This document shows positions 1 through 7,621 of a DNA stretch of 48,491 nt, piece by piece. The translations under genes were made by a program, and so were the position numbers. The stretch is from Blautia sp. (GTDB taxonomy: Bacteria > Bacillota > Clostridia > Lachnospirales > Lachnospiraceae). Under the pieces are notes generated by a model. The model saw only the letters and a list, made by a program, of their open reading frames with translations, did not search any database and was not told where the DNA came from. Position 1 is the first letter of the stretch. Every line of letters begins with the position of its first letter. The stretch is from assembly GCA_017459635.1 (NCBI GenBank), contig JAFUCO010000030.1, forward strand, positions 1-48,491, read 5' to 3'.

Positions 1-16
1 AGATATGCAAGGAGAT

Positions 17-96
17 GCCAGTTTATGCCGGATTTCAATGAAATCGAAAATCGCGGAAACCCGCATAAAATAAGGCAAAACGCGGCATAAGCTGGC
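17..96. repeat. Inverted repeat upstream of the phosphatase gene
   Basis: Arms at 17-30 and 83-96 are 14 nt long and complementary at 13 positions (GCCAGTTTATGCCG and CGGCATAAGCTGGC). The 52-nt loop is A-rich and repeats fragments of the arm. A frame open from base 1 stops inside the right arm at 88-90, so the segment could hold the last codons of an upstream gene, but nothing in that peptide is recognisable. Confidence 0.4.
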
Positions 97-106
97 AAAA
101 AACTGC

Positions 107-589
107 ATGATAAAAATTTTATTCATTTGCCACGGCAATATTTGCCGTTCGCCCATGGCGGAGTTTATTTTTAAGAAGATGGTTGAGGATGAGGGACTTT
201 CTTCTCGGTTTGTTATTGCTTCTGCGGCTACAAGTACTGAGGAGATATGGAACGGAACAGGAAATCCGGTTTATCCGCCGGCTAAGGCGGAGCTCAGGAA
301 GCATGGTATTTCATGTGAAGGGAAAAGGGCTGTTCAGATTAAGAAAAGCGACTATGATAAATATGATTTCATACTTGGTATGGAAAAATTCAATCTTCGC
401 GGCATGATGCGGATCCTGGGGAGTGATCCGGAGAAGAAGGTTGGGCTTCTGATGGATTATACGGACTCTCCGCGGGATATTGCGGATCCATGGTATACGG
501 GAGAGTTCGGAAGTACGTATCGTGATATCGTAGAAGGGTGCGAAGGCTTTCTTGAATACCTTAAAGAGAGAAAGCTTGTGTGGAATTAA
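107..589 (+). CDS. Low-molecular-weight protein-tyrosine phosphatase
   Basis: A 160-residue cytosolic phosphatase of the LMW-PTP family, which hydrolyses phosphotyrosine (and, in some bacterial members, phosphoarginine) through a cysteinyl-phosphate intermediate. The P-loop CHGNICRS begins at residue 8, giving nucleophile Cys8 and Arg14 in the C-x5-R arrangement, and the general-acid motif DPWY is at 127-130. Length and end-to-end architecture are normal for the family. The ATG at 107 is chosen because the family starts only a few residues before the P-loop; the ribosome binding site in front of it is poor, so translation may be weak or coupled to an upstream gene outside the window. No kinase or capsule gene lies nearby to suggest its substrate. 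The stop codon directly abuts a foldback repeat. Confidence 0.9.
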   Translation: MIKILFICHGNICRSPMAEFIFKKMVEDEGLSSRFVIASAATSTEEIWNGTGNPVYPPAKAELRKHGISCEGKRAVQIKKSDYDKYDFILGMEKFNLRGMMRILGSDPEKKVGLLMDYTDSPRDIADPWYTGEFGSTYRDIVEGCEGFLEYLKERKLVWN

Positions 590-744
590 GGCACTGTCCA
601 CAAATAACTTCCGAAATCTGCTTGTCTAAATTCCGCCCTGACTGCGTTGTCGTCGGTCGCCGCAGCCCGCTGCGCCTCCTTCCTCCGTCTTGCAGGGCGA
701 AATTTATCCTTCGCATCTTTCGGAAGTTATTCATGTACAGTGCC
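590..744. repeat. 155-bp foldback (MITE-like) palindromic element
   Basis: The two ends, 590-616 and 718-744, are near-perfect inverted copies (GGCACTGT...CTTCCGAAA). Imperfect complementarity continues inward, including TAAATTCCGCCCTG against its partner around 690-707, so most of the segment folds into one long hairpin with a GC-rich tip. It is flanked by TAA on both sides (587-589, which is the phosphatase stop codon, and 745-747), a possible 3-bp target duplication. Short open frames inside it look like artefacts of the palindrome. Confidence 0.7.
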
Positions 745-801
745 TAACAGTCATTTCCTGTTGTTCTTATATGACCTGCGAACTTTGTCGATGTCTTTTT
801 C

Positions 802-830
802 TTTACATTTCATGTCCGGGAGGATATAAT
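802..830 (+). promoter_or_regulatory. Sigma-A-type promoter of the DUF5688 gene
   Basis: TTTACA at 802-807, a 17-nt spacer and a perfect TATAAT at 825-830, about 84 nt before the start codon. It lies just outside the foldback element. Confidence 0.75.
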
Positions 831-913
831 CAGTGGTATATCCAGTCTGACACTCAGAACACAGATCTTTATGGGCATTCGCCCGGTATTCCACTGAAAG
901 GAAAAAATGAAAA

Positions 914-1867
914 ATGACGAGAGAACATCAGGCATTTGTAAACGATTTACAGGCTGAACTCTTAACGACAGATGAATTCAAGACACATAAGTTTCGTATT
1001 TTGGATCATATGGATATAATACCTGAAAGCGATATTATGTCCGGTGAGGCAAGGGTGTACTTTGAATGTGGGGATAATAAAGACATTAAACAGGTATGCT
1101 CTGTAAAGATCGGGGATCTTTTTGCCTATTATGAGGATGGATGCGATATCAGGACCATTGCTGAGAAGATATTAAACCATCTTAACATGATCTATGATAT
1201 GGGAATCGAGAAGATGGCGTCCGAGATAACGGACTATAGCAGGATAAGCAGCAGGCTTTTTGTGCGGCTTTTAAATTATGATAATAACAGGAAGGCTCTG
1301 GAGCAGGCTGTTTACCGTCGGGTAGGAGATGTTGCAGAGGTGCTGTATATCAAGGCGGGTGAAAATGAAGGAGTGCTGACAAGCACCAAGGTCAGGAAGG
1401 ATTTTCTGAGAATATGGAATATGGATGAGAACCAGGTTTTTGATAAGGCTCGTTCCAATACACTCGTAAACAATCCTCCAAGATTATATGACTGGAGAAA
1501 GCTGCTGTTTGACTGTGGATATGAAGGCGATGAGTTTATGGGGGAATCGGGAAGCAATGTTCTGACCAGGGAACCTGCGGGAAACTGCATTACTACAAAA
1601 AACAAGACGAATGGAGCAGTGGCGGCTTTTCTGCCCGGTGTGCTGGAAAGAGTATCCGAACTTCTGGAATCGGACCTCTATATTGCTTTTACAAGTATTC
1701 ATGAAGTGATGGTGCATTCAGCTGAGCAGGCAGAGCCTTCAATGCTAAAGGATGTGCTTGGCTCCACGATAGATGAATGCACTCAGGAAAATGACATACT
1801 GTCCAGAAATATTTTCTTCTTTGACAAAGGGAAAAAAGAACTTACGTGTCTTGATATCCCTGCCTGA
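914..1867 (+). CDS. DUF5688 family protein of unknown function
   Basis: A 317-residue soluble protein with no signal peptide or membrane segment. Overall composition and segments such as the late FTSIHEVMVHSAE stretch match my recollection of DUF5688, a family common in Lachnospiraceae genomes with no established activity. The ATG at 914 follows AAAGGAAA with good spacing; an ATG at 907 is in another frame. The gene has its own promoter (802-830) and is followed by a strong bidirectional terminator, so it is probably monocistronic. No catalytic motif could be recognised. Such genes are often numerous and variable within one genome, which would suggest an accessory role, but nothing next to it reveals a partner. 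The family assignment is moderately sure; the function is unknown. Confidence 0.65.
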   Translation: MTREHQAFVNDLQAELLTTDEFKTHKFRILDHMDIIPESDIMSGEARVYFECGDNKDIKQVCSVKIGDLFAYYEDGCDIRTIAEKILNHLNMIYDMGIEKMASEITDYSRISSRLFVRLLNYDNNRKALEQAVYRRVGDVAEVLYIKAGENEGVLTSTKVRKDFLRIWNMDENQVFDKARSNTLVNNPPRLYDWRKLLFDCGYEGDEFMGESGSNVLTREPAGNCITTKNKTNGAVAAFLPGVLERVSELLESDLYIAFTSIHEVMVHSAEQAEPSMLKDVLGSTIDECTQENDILSRNIFFFDKGKKELTCLDIPA

Positions 1868-1898
1868 GCTCTACAGCTTCAGCTGTACATGTATTAAA

Positions 1899-1957
1899 CA
1901 AAACGAAGGAGCCGGCGGCTCAGCCCGGAAGAGCTGAGCCGTCAGCTCCTTCGTTTT
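1899..1957. terminator. Bidirectional intrinsic terminator shared by convergent genes
   Basis: A long hairpin with an AAAACGAAGGAGC arm near 1900 and its complement ending at about 1956, flanked by A-runs on the left and T-runs on the right. The minus-strand gene's stop codon and last codons lie inside the stem, so its C-terminal residues are encoded by terminator sequence. Confidence 0.85.
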
Positions 1958-3212
1958 TATCCGGCAGCCAGATGTGAACGGTTTTTATCCTGTTGCCGTT
2001 AAATTCATCAACTGCCAGAAGTGTTCCATCCTCAAGGATCATTTTCTGCCCGGAGGTGGGCAGTGAATCAAGCTGTTCTATAATATATCCTCCAATCGAA
2101 TCATATTCGGTTGAATTAAGGGAAAGACCAAGAGCTTCATTGATATCGTCAAGCCGTGCGGAGCCTGACGCAAGATATTCTTTTCCGGGCTGTACGGTGA
2201 TAAGATCTTCCTGCTCGTATTCATCATATTCATCGCGTATCTCACCGACGATCTCCTCGAGCAGGTCTTCCAGAGTTACAAGACCGGCGGTTGCCCCGTA
2301 TTCGTCAAGGACGAGAGCCAGGTTGACGGATGCCTTGCGCATCTCCAGAAGAAGGTCGGCAGTGGGCTTGTGTTCATAAGTGAAGTATGGTTCTCTCAGT
2401 ATATCATGTATTGAAAGCTCGCTTTCCTGAGTGTTAAGAAGCAGATCCTTCATATTTATAGTGCCTATGATGTTGTCCGTGGAGTCTTCATAGACAGGGA
2501 ATCGTGTATGACGGTGCAGACGGAATATTTCCAGAAGCTGTGACTCGGTTGAATCAACATCTACTATGTCCATATCGATGCGCGGAACCATTACATCCCT
2601 GGCAGTCGAATCACCGAAGTCAAACACATTGTAGATCATCTGCTTTTCTTCTTTTTCAATAACACCATCTTCCTGCCCGACATTTACAAGAGTCCGCAGC
2701 TCGTTTTCTGTCATGATGTTATTCCTGGCATCGGGGTCTATATGAAGAATGCGCATTATAAGACGCTCGAGCATATTGACTATCGAAATGACAGGCGTAA
2801 AAAGTACCATCACAACGTAGATTACCGGGGCATAGGAGAGCGCTGTTTTTTCGGCATGCAGGCTTGCGAGTGTTTTCGGGGTTATCTCGCCGAAAAGGAG
2901 GATGAAAAGCGTCAACAGTCCGGTTGCAGCACCGACGTATATATTACCCCATATATGTATGGTTACGCTGGTCGTGAGGGCGGAGACAGCCATGTTTACT
3001 ATATTATTCCCTATCAGGATAGCACTGAGCATCTTGGCGGGCTGTGAAATGACTTTGTTAAGCGTTACAGCCCGTTTGTTTCCTTCCTCGATAAGCGAAC
3101 GCACCCGTATATGGCTTACTGTGGTAAGCGCGGTTTCTGCGGAAGAGAAAAACGAAGACAGCGTTATCAGTATAACGATGGCTGCCAGGTCGATAATAAT
3201 TTCCGTATTCAA
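1920..3212 (-). CDS. CorC/CNNM-type (HlyC/CorC family) membrane protein with CBS domains
   Basis: About 430 residues in the DUF21 - tandem CBS - CorC_HlyC order. An N-terminal transmembrane block includes the family signature SSFFSSAETALT and FGEITPK; paired CBS domains follow in the middle (segments RDVMVPRIDM and LALVLDEYGATAGLVTLEDLLEEIVGEI), then a CorC_HlyC tail. Relatives take part in Mg2+/Co2+ homeostasis or efflux; the hemolysin name is historical. The start is taken at a TTG (3210-3212), six bases after GGAGG; an upstream in-frame TTG at 3249-3251 would add 13 residues but has no clear ribosome binding site. It is transcribed divergently from the SCIFF operon from its own promoter. 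The transported ion cannot be read from the sequence. Confidence 0.88.
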   Translation of the reverse strand: MNTEIIIDLAAIVILITLSSFFSSAETALTTVSHIRVRSLIEEGNKRAVTLNKVISQPAKMLSAILIGNNIVNMAVSALTTSVTIHIWGNIYVGAATGLLTLFILLFGEITPKTLASLHAEKTALSYAPVIYVVMVLFTPVISIVNMLERLIMRILHIDPDARNNIMTENELRTLVNVGQEDGVIEKEEKQMIYNVFDFGDSTARDVMVPRIDMDIVDVDSTESQLLEIFRLHRHTRFPVYEDSTDNIIGTINMKDLLLNTQESELSIHDILREPYFTYEHKPTADLLLEMRKASVNLALVLDEYGATAGLVTLEDLLEEIVGEIRDEYDEYEQEDLITVQPGKEYLASGSARLDDINEALGLSLNSTEYDSIGGYIIEQLDSLPTSGQKMILEDGTLLAVDEFNGNRIKTVHIWLPDKNEGADGSALPG

Positions 3213-3280
3213 AATACCCCTCCAATTCAGATCCGATGTAAGAAGTAACAATAAAAGAGACAGGCATAGGACTGAAAAGT

Positions 3281-3309
3281 ATTATAATTCTATATGCCGG
3301 TTTTTTCAA
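3281..3309 (-). promoter_or_regulatory. Sigma-A-type promoter of the CorC-like gene
   Basis: On the minus strand TTGAAA (3304-3309), a 17-nt spacer and perfect TATAAT (3281-3286), 69 nt before the chosen start. It sits back to back with the SCIFF promoter. Confidence 0.75.
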
Positions 3310-3336
3310 GTTCCCTGTGTTTCTCAAAAAAAGCTC

Positions 3337-3365
3337 TTTAAAAATGAAAAGCGCTGTGATATACT
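3337..3365 (+). promoter_or_regulatory. Promoter of the SCIFF operon
   Basis: TTTAAA (3337-3342), a 17-nt spacer and TATACT (3360-3365), 35 nt before the SCIFF start codon. The -35 box is weak and the -10 box good. Confidence 0.6.
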
Positions 3366-3400
3366 TACGAGAGCGACTATCTAAAGAGGAGGAAATATTG

Positions 3401-3541
3401 ATGGAACATATCAAAACACTTAACACAAAGAATCTGCAGAATACCGTAAAGAAGGGTGGATGCGGCGAATGCCAGACATCCTGCCAGTCAGCATGCAAGA
3501 CATCCTGCACAGTCGGAAATCAGAGCTGCGAACATAAGTAA
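3401..3541 (+). CDS. scfA: SCIFF ranthipeptide precursor (six cysteines in forty-five residues)
   Basis: A 46-residue peptide with cysteines at 21, 24, 28, 32, 36 and 43, exactly the SCIFF pattern, with threonines interspersed in the C-terminal half. In characterised SCIFF peptides the partner radical-SAM enzyme joins cysteine sulfur to side-chain carbons of residues such as threonine, giving a sactipeptide-like ranthipeptide. The N-terminal 20 residues (MEHIKTLNTKNLQNTVKKGG) are the conserved leader. The ATG at 3401 is chosen because AGGAGG lies eight bases upstream; a longer frame from 3317 has no such site and would break the conserved N-terminus. The maturase gene follows 212 nt later and secDF comes after it, the usual neighbourhood. 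The biological role is debated; a quorum or signalling function has been proposed for ranthipeptides. No dedicated protease or exporter lies next to it. Confidence 0.95.
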   Translation: MEHIKTLNTKNLQNTVKKGGCGECQTSCQSACKTSCTVGNQSCEHK

Positions 3542-3577
3542 GATTGATCCAGGCAACCGTTTTTTCGCGAAGGCTGA

Positions 3578-3603
3578 AAGCCCCGCAGGCTCCTGCGGGG
3601 CTT
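3578..3603 (+). promoter_or_regulatory. Intercistronic GC-rich hairpin between SCIFF and its maturase
   Basis: A perfect 12-bp stem (AAGCCCCGCAGG with its complement) closes on a 2-nt gap, so in practice a 4-6 nt loop. It is followed by CATAATTG rather than a T-run. It looks like an attenuator or a 3'-end-stabilising stem that would let more peptide than enzyme be made from one promoter; a full terminator is less likely because no new promoter is obvious downstream. Confidence 0.65.
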
Positions 3604-3753
3604 CATAATTGCATAGGATCTTAAACTGCATCGGCAGTTTTATGGTCCGTACCCGCCCGGGCTGCTTTTGAGGTGATCTATCTCAGGCACCCTGGAAAAG
3701 TGATAAAACGATGCCGGTGAACTGTGATCTGAAAAATGGAATGGAGTGTGTGT

Positions 3754-5118
3754 ATGAGTCTGATTCACCGCTATCGGAGCAATGGATACAACATTGTTCT
3801 GGATATCAACAGTGGATCCATTCATCTGGTGGATGATGCTGCTTATGATGTGCTGCCATATCTGGAGGAGCATGTGGATGATGATGAGATAGTGTCGCGC
3901 CTGTCAGGGACATATCCTGAGGCGGACATACGTTCATCCATAAGTGAGTGCCGGGAGCTGGAAGCACAGGGGATGCTTTTTACAAAGGACATATATCGCG
4001 AGGCGATAGATGCATTTACGGGAGCACGGCAGACAGTTGTAAAAGCACTTTGCCTGCATGTTGCCCATGACTGCAATCTTGCCTGCAGATACTGCTTTGC
4101 GGAGGAGGGTGAGTACCATGGCCGCAGGGCGCTTATGTCATTTGAGACGGGAAGAGAGGCGCTTGATTTCCTGATAGCGTCTTCCGGAAACAGGACAAAC
4201 CTTGAAGTGGATTTTTTCGGCGGCGAGCCACTGATGAACTGGGAAGTTGTCAAACAGCTCGTAGCCTACGGAAGGTCAAGGGAAAAGGAGTGCAATAAGA
4301 AATTCCGTTTTACCCTTACGACCAACGGCGTCCTGCTTAATGATGAGATCATGGAGTTCTGCAACCGTGAGATGGGTAATGTGGTTCTCTCGATAGATGG
4401 CAGGAAGGAAGTCCATGACAGGATGCGCCCGTTCAGAAGCGGCCATGGCAGCTATGACATGATAGTCCCGAAGTTCCTGAAGTTTGCTGAGTCACGCGGC
4501 CAGGAAAGGTACTATGTAAGGGGAACCTTCACGCATTTCAATACGGATTTCGCATCTGACGTGCTTCATCTGGCTGATCTGGGCTTCAAACAGATATCGG
4601 TTGAACCGGTGGTTGCCCCTAAGGATGAACAGTATGCGATCACGGAAGAGGACATCCCTGTGATATTTGAACAGTACGACTTCCTGGCACGTGAAATGAT
4701 AAAACGTGAAAAGGAAGGACGCGGATTCAATTTCTTCCATTTTATGATCGACCTGACAGGAGGGCCCTGCGTTTACAAACGGCTGAGCGGATGCGGTTCA
4801 GGAACCGAGTATCTTGCTGTTACGCCCTGGGGTGATCTTTATCCCTGCCACCAGTTTGCGGGGGAGGAGAAGTTCCTGCTTGGAAATGTCCGGGAGGGCA
4901 TCCTGCATCCAGAGATCAGTGAAGAGTTTGGCAGATGCAATGTTTATTCAAAGCCGGAATGCGCAGACTGTTTTGCAAGGTTTTACTGCAGCGGCGGGTG
5001 CGCGGCAAATGCCAGCCATTTTACCGGTGAGATCACAGGCAATTACAGGATCGGATGCGAGCTGCAGCGTAAACGCGTTGAGTGCGCCATCATGATCAAA
5101 GCCGCGTTTGCGGAGTAA
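3754..5118 (+). CDS. scfB: SCIFF maturase, thioether-forming radical-SAM/SPASM enzyme
   Basis: A 454-residue radical-SAM protein that installs thioether cross-links in the SCIFF peptide. The N-terminal roughly 90 residues (HRYRSNGYNIVLDINSGS onward) resemble the precursor-binding RRE-like region of this family. The [4Fe-4S]-AdoMet motif is CNLACRYC with Cys107, Cys111 and Cys114. The C-terminal SPASM region is cysteine-rich (GGPC, SGCGSG, YPCHQF, CADCFARFYCSGGC) and should hold two auxiliary Fe-S clusters. The ATG at 3754 is preferred because GGAG sits seven bases upstream and the family starts near this position; an ATG at 3736 would add six residues. The gene lies 24 nt before secDF and is probably co-transcribed with it. 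Confidence 0.95.
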   Translation: MSLIHRYRSNGYNIVLDINSGSIHLVDDAAYDVLPYLEEHVDDDEIVSRLSGTYPEADIRSSISECRELEAQGMLFTKDIYREAIDAFTGARQTVVKALCLHVAHDCNLACRYCFAEEGEYHGRRALMSFETGREALDFLIASSGNRTNLEVDFFGGEPLMNWEVVKQLVAYGRSREKECNKKFRFTLTTNGVLLNDEIMEFCNREMGNVVLSIDGRKEVHDRMRPFRSGHGSYDMIVPKFLKFAESRGQERYYVRGTFTHFNTDFASDVLHLADLGFKQISVEPVVAPKDEQYAITEEDIPVIFEQYDFLAREMIKREKEGRGFNFFHFMIDLTGGPCVYKRLSGCGSGTEYLAVTPWGDLYPCHQFAGEEKFLLGNVREGILHPEISEEFGRCNVYSKPECADCFARFYCSGGCAANASHFTGEITGNYRIGCELQRKRVECAIMIKAAFAE

Positions 5119-5142
5119 TTTTTACAGAAGAAGGGAAAAGCA

Positions 5143-7545
5143 ATGAAGAAGAGCAGAGGTATTGCAGTACTGCTGATCATGGTCCTTATTACCGCCTTTT
5201 TGTGCTATACGGCGGCAGTCGGAATCGGACCGGAAAAGAGCGGTTCTGCGAGGAACATTAAGACTGGTCTGGATCTTTCCGGCGGTGTCAGTATTACTTA
5301 TGAAACAAAGGAAAGCAATCCGAACAGCGCAGACATGAGCGATACTATCTACAAGCTGCAGAAGCGTGTAGAACAGTACAGCACCGAGGCACAGGTTTAT
5401 AAAGAGGGTATCAACCGTATCAACGTTGAGATCCCCGGAGTCAGCGATGCCAATTCAATCCTTGAGGATCTTGGAAAGCCCGGATCACTCTGCTTTATAG
5501 AGCAGACGGACGAAGAAGGCAATTCGAACTTCTCCTACAGTTCAACATCAGGAAACTACGAGCTTGACAGGACTCTCGATGAGATACGTGAAGCGGGCTC
5601 TGTAGTACTTGAAGGTACGGATGTTGCTGATGCTCAGGGCGGAGCTATCCAGACAAACAATAACTCCACAAGAGAGTACGTTGTAAGCCTTACCCTTACG
5701 GATGACGGCAAAACGAAGTTCGCCGAGGCAACAGCAGCAAATGTGGGCAAGCAGATAGCTATCGTATATGATAACGGAATCCTCAGCGCTCCCCGTGTCA
5801 ATGAAGCCATCGGCGGAGGAAGCGCGCAGATCACCGGTATGGACAGTGTTGAGGAGGCACAGAACCTGGCTTCCTATATCAGGATCGGTTCGCTCAGCCT
5901 GGAGCTTGAAGAGCTTCGTTCAAACGTTGTTGCGGCACAGCTCGGTGTAGAAGCTATTGCGACTTCACTCAGAGCTGCAATCATCGGTCTTATAATCGTT
6001 ATGCTGATCATGATCATCGCATATCGTGTTCCGGGTGTGGTAGCTTCACTGGCGCTTGTTCTTTATACAACGCTTATCCTTATCCTTATCGATGCTTTCG
6101 AGATTACCCTTACCCTTCCGGGTATTGCCGGTATCATACTTGGCATAGGTATGGCTGTTGACGCAAATGTTATCATTTATGCCCGTATGCAGGAAGAGAT
6201 AGCGGCCGGCCAGACGGTACACAGCGCCATCAAGGCGGGCTTCAGCAAAGCTTTCTCGGCAATATTTGACGGCAACATTACCACACTTATCGCGGCCGTG
6301 GTGCTTATGTATCTTGGCTCCGGTACAGTTAAGGGCTTTGCATATACCCTGGCCCTTGGCATTATTGTGTCAATGTTCACTGCCCTTGTTATTTCCCGAT
6401 TTGTTATCTATGCGATATATGCTGTAGGGGTACGTGATGAGAAATTCTACGGAAAAGCAAAGAACCGAAAAGTCTTTGATTTCCTTGGAAAGCGTAAGAC
6501 GTTCTTTATCATATCGATCGTGCTTATCCTTGCAGGCCCTGTTTTCATGGTGATCAACAGCGGTATGGGCAACAAGGCGCTGAATTACAGCCTTGAGTTC
6601 TCTGGCGGTACAGCAACCAATGTTACCTTCAATGAAAACATGGATCTTGCGGATATCGATGCAAACGTGGTACCGATAGTTGAGAAGCTTACGGGCGACA
6701 AGAATGTGCAGACTACCAAGGTTGTCGGCACAAACCAGGTTATCATCAAGACCAGGTCGCTTACTCTTGATGAGCGTGAAGCTCTCAATAAGGCACTTGT
6801 AGATGAGTTCGAAGTGGACGAGGATCTGATACAGGCAGAGAGTATCAGCGCAACAGTAAGTAAAGAGATGCGTAATGATGCCATTATGGCAGTCATTGTT
6901 GCTACTATCTGCATGCTTCTGTACATCTGGTTCCGTTTCAAGGATATCAGGTTCGCAAGCAGCGCGGTCCTTGCACTGCTGCATGACGTTCTTGTTGTCC
7001 TTACCTTCTATGCGATCGCAAGAGTATCGGTGGGCAATACATTTATCGCGTGTATGCTTACTATCGTAGGTTACTCGATCAACGCTACTATCGTTATCTT
7101 CGACCGTATACGTGAGCATCTGCACGGACGCACTGACTCGGATACGCTGGATGATATTGTAAATACAAGTATCACCGAGACGCTGACACGAAGCATTTAT
7201 ACTTCGCTCACCACCTTCGTTATGGTTACGGTGCTGTTTATCTTCGGTGTCTCGTCGATCCGTGAATTTGCTGCTCCGCTGATGGTTGGTATTATTGTCG
7301 GCGCTTACTCCTCAATATGCATCACAGGCGCACTCTGGTACGTCATGAAGAGGCATGTAGGGGCAGGTAAGGAAACTGCAAAGGCCGTGGCTCCGAAGGC
7401 GGCTGCAGCTGCAGGAGCTAAAGCATCGGCAACAGTTTCCAACACAAACAACGGACAGAAAGAGCCTAAGAAGAAAAACCGCAAGCGTGTACAGGAGAGG
7501 CTGGCCCGCGAGGCAGAAGAAGCAAAGAAGACAGAGGAACAGTAA
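5143..7545 (+). CDS. secDF: Fused protein-export membrane protein SecDF
   Basis: An 800-residue fusion of SecD and SecF, RND-family partners of SecYEG that use the proton motive force to complete preprotein translocation. The SecD half has one N-terminal membrane segment, the DLSGG motif at 44-48, a long extracellular domain and a five-helix block containing GIGMAVDANVIIYARMQEE. The SecF half starts near residue 450, repeats the pattern with EFSGG at about 485-489, and has TIVGYSINATIVIFDRIRE in the membrane. Fusion occurs in several Firmicutes. The last 65 or so residues form an Ala-rich then Lys/Arg/Glu-rich cytosolic tail (KKKNRKRVQERLAREAEEAK), longer than needed for the fold. The gene follows the SCIFF maturase closely, and recJ comes next after a hairpin. 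There is no in-between terminator with a T-run, so one long operon is likely. Confidence 0.95.
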   Translation: MKKSRGIAVLLIMVLITAFLCYTAAVGIGPEKSGSARNIKTGLDLSGGVSITYETKESNPNSADMSDTIYKLQKRVEQYSTEAQVYKEGINRINVEIPGVSDANSILEDLGKPGSLCFIEQTDEEGNSNFSYSSTSGNYELDRTLDEIREAGSVVLEGTDVADAQGGAIQTNNNSTREYVVSLTLTDDGKTKFAEATAANVGKQIAIVYDNGILSAPRVNEAIGGGSAQITGMDSVEEAQNLASYIRIGSLSLELEELRSNVVAAQLGVEAIATSLRAAIIGLIIVMLIMIIAYRVPGVVASLALVLYTTLILILIDAFEITLTLPGIAGIILGIGMAVDANVIIYARMQEEIAAGQTVHSAIKAGFSKAFSAIFDGNITTLIAAVVLMYLGSGTVKGFAYTLALGIIVSMFTALVISRFVIYAIYAVGVRDEKFYGKAKNRKVFDFLGKRKTFFIISIVLILAGPVFMVINSGMGNKALNYSLEFSGGTATNVTFNENMDLADIDANVVPIVEKLTGDKNVQTTKVVGTNQVIIKTRSLTLDEREALNKALVDEFEVDEDLIQAESISATVSKEMRNDAIMAVIVATICMLLYIWFRFKDIRFASSAVLALLHDVLVVLTFYAIARVSVGNTFIACMLTIVGYSINATIVIFDRIREHLHGRTDSDTLDDIVNTSITETLTRSIYTSLTTFVMVTVLFIFGVSSIREFAAPLMVGIIVGAYSSICITGALWYVMKRHVGAGKETAKAVAPKAAAAAGAKASATVSNTNNGQKEPKKKNRKRVQERLAREAEEAKKTEEQ

Positions 7546-7565
7546 CATAATATTTCCTATCAGAA

Positions 7566-7598
7566 GCAGGACCCGGGAGCTATGCGCCCGGGTTCTGC
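7566..7598 (+). promoter_or_regulatory. Intercistronic hairpin between secDF and recJ
   Basis: A 12-bp stem (GCAGGACCCGGG with its complement, one G-U pair) and a 9-nt loop, with no following T-tract. Probably an RNA-processing or partial-attenuation stem within the operon. Confidence 0.55.
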
Positions 7599-7621
7599 CT
7601 GTAGTGAGGAGAGTGAGAAGC

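Noticed and set aside
1-90. Frame open from base 1 to a stop at 88-90
   Set aside because: Only 29 codons with no recognisable motif, and it passes through an inverted repeat; it may be the tail of an upstream gene but cannot be supported.
647-917. Two overlapping short open frames (60 and 75 codons)
   Set aside because: They start within the foldback repeat, have no ribosome binding site, and run through the promoter of the next gene; composition is not protein-like.
3317-3400. 28-residue N-terminal extension of the SCIFF peptide
   Set aside because: No ribosome binding site at 3317, and the promoter -10 box lies inside it; the AGGAGG-linked ATG at 3401 gives the canonical peptide.
6370-7125. 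251-codon minus-strand frame
   Set aside because: It lies antisense to secDF, whose motifs are continuous on the plus strand; the reverse peptide is Cys/His-rich shadow sequence.
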